Below are positions 5,767 through 7,189 of a DNA stretch of 7,189 bases, in pieces (position 1 is the first letter of the stretch; each line of letters opens with the position of its first letter). The notes under the pieces were generated by a model. The model saw nothing but the letters and a program-made list of their open reading frames with translations, was not told the origin of the DNA and searched no databases. This DNA comes from Actinomycetes bacterium. GTDB lineage: Bacteria; Actinomycetota; Actinomycetes; Actinomycetales; Demequinaceae. The stretch lies in NCBI GenBank assembly GCA_023432235.1, contig JAEYUX010000181.1, positions 1-7,189 on the forward strand, given 5' to 3'. A program made the position numbers and the translations under genes.

Positions 5767-6734
5767 TAGAAGTAGCCCTCCTTCTTGCGGTCTTCCATGG
5801 CGGCCTCGCTCATCCGGTCATCCGCGCGGGTGGCCCCGCGTTCGGTGATGCGCGTCGCGGCGACCTCGGCAATGACGTCGGCAACGGTGCGCGCATCCGA
5901 CTCGACGGCGCCCGTGCAGCTCGCGTCACCTACCGTGCGGTAACGAACGGTACGGGTGGCGATCACATCGCTATCGCGACGCTTGACGGCCGGGTGCGGC
6001 GTGAGCAGCATGCCGTCTCGCTCGAACACCTCGCGGTCGTGGGCGTAGTAGAGGCTCGGGAGCTCGATGCCCTCGCGCTCGATGTAACGCCACACGTCAA
6101 GCTCGGTCCAGTTGCTCAACGGGAACACGCGGACGTGCTGACCCGGCAAGTGGCGGGTGTTGTAAAGGCTCCACAATTCGGGGCGCTGGTTGCGCGGGTC
6201 CCACTGGCCAAACTCGTCACGGAGGGACACGACGCGTTCCTTGGCCCGCGCCTTTTCCTCGTCACGGCGCGCGCCACCAAAGACGACGTCATAGCCGTGG
6301 TTCGTAATGGCGTCGAGCAAGGGAATCGTCTGCAACGGGTTGCGCGTGCCGTCGGGCCGTTCACGCAGGCGGCCATCGTCGATGTAGTCCTGAACGCTCG
6401 CCACCTGGAGACGCAGGCCAAGGCGCTCCACGGTGCGGTCGCGGAACTCGATGACCTCGTCAAAGTTGTGGCCGGTGTCCACGTGCAGCAGTTCCACCGG
6501 CACACGGCCAGGCCAGAACGCCTTGGTCGCAAGGTGAAGTACCACCACGGAGTCCTTGCCCCCGGAAAAGAGGATCACGGGCTTGCGGGCGGTTGCCACC
6601 GCTTCGCGCAAGATGTGAATCCCTTCCGACTCAAGGGCGTCGAGGGTGGAGGCCCCGATATCAATCGGGGAAGCGGCGCTGCTGGAGTGCGCGGCAGTGG
6701 GGGACACGGTTTGCCTCTCGGTTGCAGCCGTCAT
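5766..6734 (-). CDS. cysD: Sulfate adenylyltransferase subunit 2 (ATP sulfurylase small subunit)
   Basis: CysD is the catalytic half of ATP sulfurylase. It forms APS and pyrophosphate from sulphate and ATP, driven by the GTPase CysN. The PP-loop SGGKDS lies at residues 57-62, followed by HVDTGHNFDEVIEFRD (84-99), GGARRDEEKARAKERV (153-168), FPLSNWTELDVW (204-215) and the typical C-terminus ending in KKEGYF. I chose the ATG at 6734 (322 aa): it overlaps the cysH stop as ATGA and gives about the family's usual length of 300 residues. A longer frame starting at 6914 only reads through cysH in another frame. An ATG five codons upstream (327 aa) cannot be excluded. Residues 1-25 are a low-complexity Ser/Ala/Thr extension before the conserved domain. 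No strong Shine-Dalgarno is visible, so translation probably depends on coupling to cysH. Confidence 0.96.
   Translation of the reverse strand: MTAATERQTVSPTAAHSSSAASPIDIGASTLDALESEGIHILREAVATARKPVILFSGGKDSVVVLHLATKAFWPGRVPVELLHVDTGHNFDEVIEFRDRTVERLGLRLQVASVQDYIDDGRLRERPDGTRNPLQTIPLLDAITNHGYDVVFGGARRDEEKARAKERVVSLRDEFGQWDPRNQRPELWSLYNTRHLPGQHVRVFPLSNWTELDVWRYIEREGIELPSLYYAHDREVFERDGMLLTPHPAVKRRDSDVIATRTVRYRTVGDASCTGAVESDARTVADVIAEVAATRITERGATRADDRMSEAAMEDRKKEGYF
5776..5783 (-). promoter_or_regulatory. Strong Shine-Dalgarno for cysN, inside the cysD 3' end
   Basis: The minus strand reads AAGGAGGG, 9 nt before the cysN ATG. These bases also encode the conserved KKEGYF tail of CysD, so one stretch serves both the protein end and initiation of the partner subunit. 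It gives independent support for the chosen cysN start. Confidence 0.8.
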
Positions 6735-7189
6735 GCGTGAAGCCCGCATTCGGTCTTGTCGGTGCCAGCCCAGCGGCCGGCACGAGGGTCTTCGCCGGGT
6801 GCGACCGCTCGGGTGCAAGGAAAGCAGCCGATGCTCGGGTAACCCTGGGCGACGAGCGGGTTGCGGGGCAGATTGTGCTCCACTTGGTAGCGCTCGACCT
6901 GGTCGTCGGACCACGTGACGATCGGGTTGATCTTGACGAGTCCGTGCTTAGCATCCCAGTCCACGACGGGAGCGTTTGCACGCGTGGGACCGTCAGCACG
7001 GCGCAACCCGGTCACCCAGGCGGCACGCCCAGCGAGTGCTTGGCGCAGCGGCTCAACCTTGCGAAGAGCGCAGCACTGGTTGGGATCACGCGCCCACAAG
7101 TCCTTGCCTAGAGCGATGTCTTGCTCCGCCACCGTGGCGGCAGGCAGCGCATTGACAACGGTGATCGGCAATACCCGTGCCGCCTCATC
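6731..7189 (-). CDS. cysH: Adenylyl-sulfate (APS) reductase, thioredoxin-dependent, C-terminal part (5' end outside window)
   Basis: This enzyme reduces activated sulphate to sulphite in assimilatory cysteine synthesis in the cytoplasm. The open frame runs to the window edge without a stop, so the first part, including the PP-loop nucleotide site, is missing; 152 residues remain. Counting from the edge, a CC pair lies at residues 39-40, the nucleotide-contact motif TGLRR at 60-64, CFPC at 122-125, and the C-terminal ECGLH at 147-151. CC plus CxxC bind a 4Fe-4S cluster and mark the APS-using class (EC 1.8.4.10); enterobacterial PAPS reductases lack them. The ECGLH cysteine is the catalytic nucleophile. 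A TTG at 7171 is only an internal codon, because the upstream residues (DEAARV) are still in frame. The stop overlaps the cysD start as ATGA. Family assignment is secure; APS preference is inferred from the cysteines. Confidence 0.95.
   Translation of the reverse strand, partial: DEAARVLPITVVNALPAATVAEQDIALGKDLWARDPNQCCALRKVEPLRQALAGRAAWVTGLRRADGPTRANAPVVDWDAKHGLVKINPIVTWSDDQVERYQVEHNLPRNPLVAQGYPSIGCFPCTRAVAPGEDPRAGRWAGTDKTECGLHA

Noticed and set aside
5994..6740. Plus-strand open frame of 248 codons antisense to cysD
   Set aside because: It mirrors conserved CysD codons; no motif, no plausible promoter, and it would be the only plus-strand gene.
6735..6914. N-terminal extension of cysD by 60 codons
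   Set aside because: The extra residues are out-of-frame cysH sequence (Arg/Pro-rich, no similarity to CysD). The ATGA overlap at 6734 gives the family length.

Overview
The window looks like a piece of a high-GC actinobacterial chromosome. The support is G/C-rich codon third positions, tightly packed genes, an iron-sulphur APS reductase, and a CysD/CysN pair without a fused APS kinase. Assignment to Micrococcales-like Actinomycetota is an inference from overall flavour. No rRNA or other phylogenetic marker is present. All eight supported genes lie on the minus strand, so transcription runs from the right edge to the left edge. I see no tRNA, rRNA, IS element, CRISPR array or phage gene.

Right part (7189 down to 2773): a five-gene sulphur-assimilation operon. 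In transcription order it holds cysH (5' end outside the window), cysD, cysN, an SsuB/TauB-type ABC ATPase and an SsuC/TauC-type permease. Every junction overlaps: 4 nt (ATGA), 1 nt (TAATG), 1 nt (TGATG) and 14 nt. The set is therefore almost certainly co-transcribed and translationally coupled. CysD/CysN activate sulphate to APS with ATP and GTP. CysH, which carries the CC and CxxC Fe-S cysteines and the catalytic ECGLH motif, reduces APS directly to sulphite. The ABC pair probably imports sulphate, a sulphonate or a related sulphur compound. Its substrate-binding protein is not in the window.

Middle (2772 to 2668): the only intergenic gap, 105 bp. It carries a near-consensus CRP/GlxR-type palindrome, an imperfect DosR/DevR-like palindrome flanked by a 9-bp direct repeat, and a 16-bp palindrome centred on the next start codon. 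It is probably the promoter of the second operon.

Left part (2667 down to 1): a second coupled operon. It encodes a membrane-embedded family-2 glycosyltransferase of the cellulose/beta-glucan synthase type, a small membrane-anchored HlyD-like (membrane-fusion-protein) adaptor, and the first 31 residues of a lipoprotein that runs off the left edge. Junctions are 4-nt overlaps (GTGA, ATGA). A processive GT2 next to a membrane-fusion-type protein recalls Alg8/Alg44 of alginate and BgsA/BgsB of Sinorhizobium mixed-linkage beta-glucan. The parsimonious reading is synthesis and export of an exopolysaccharide whose identity is unknown. This operon is the least familiar part of the window.
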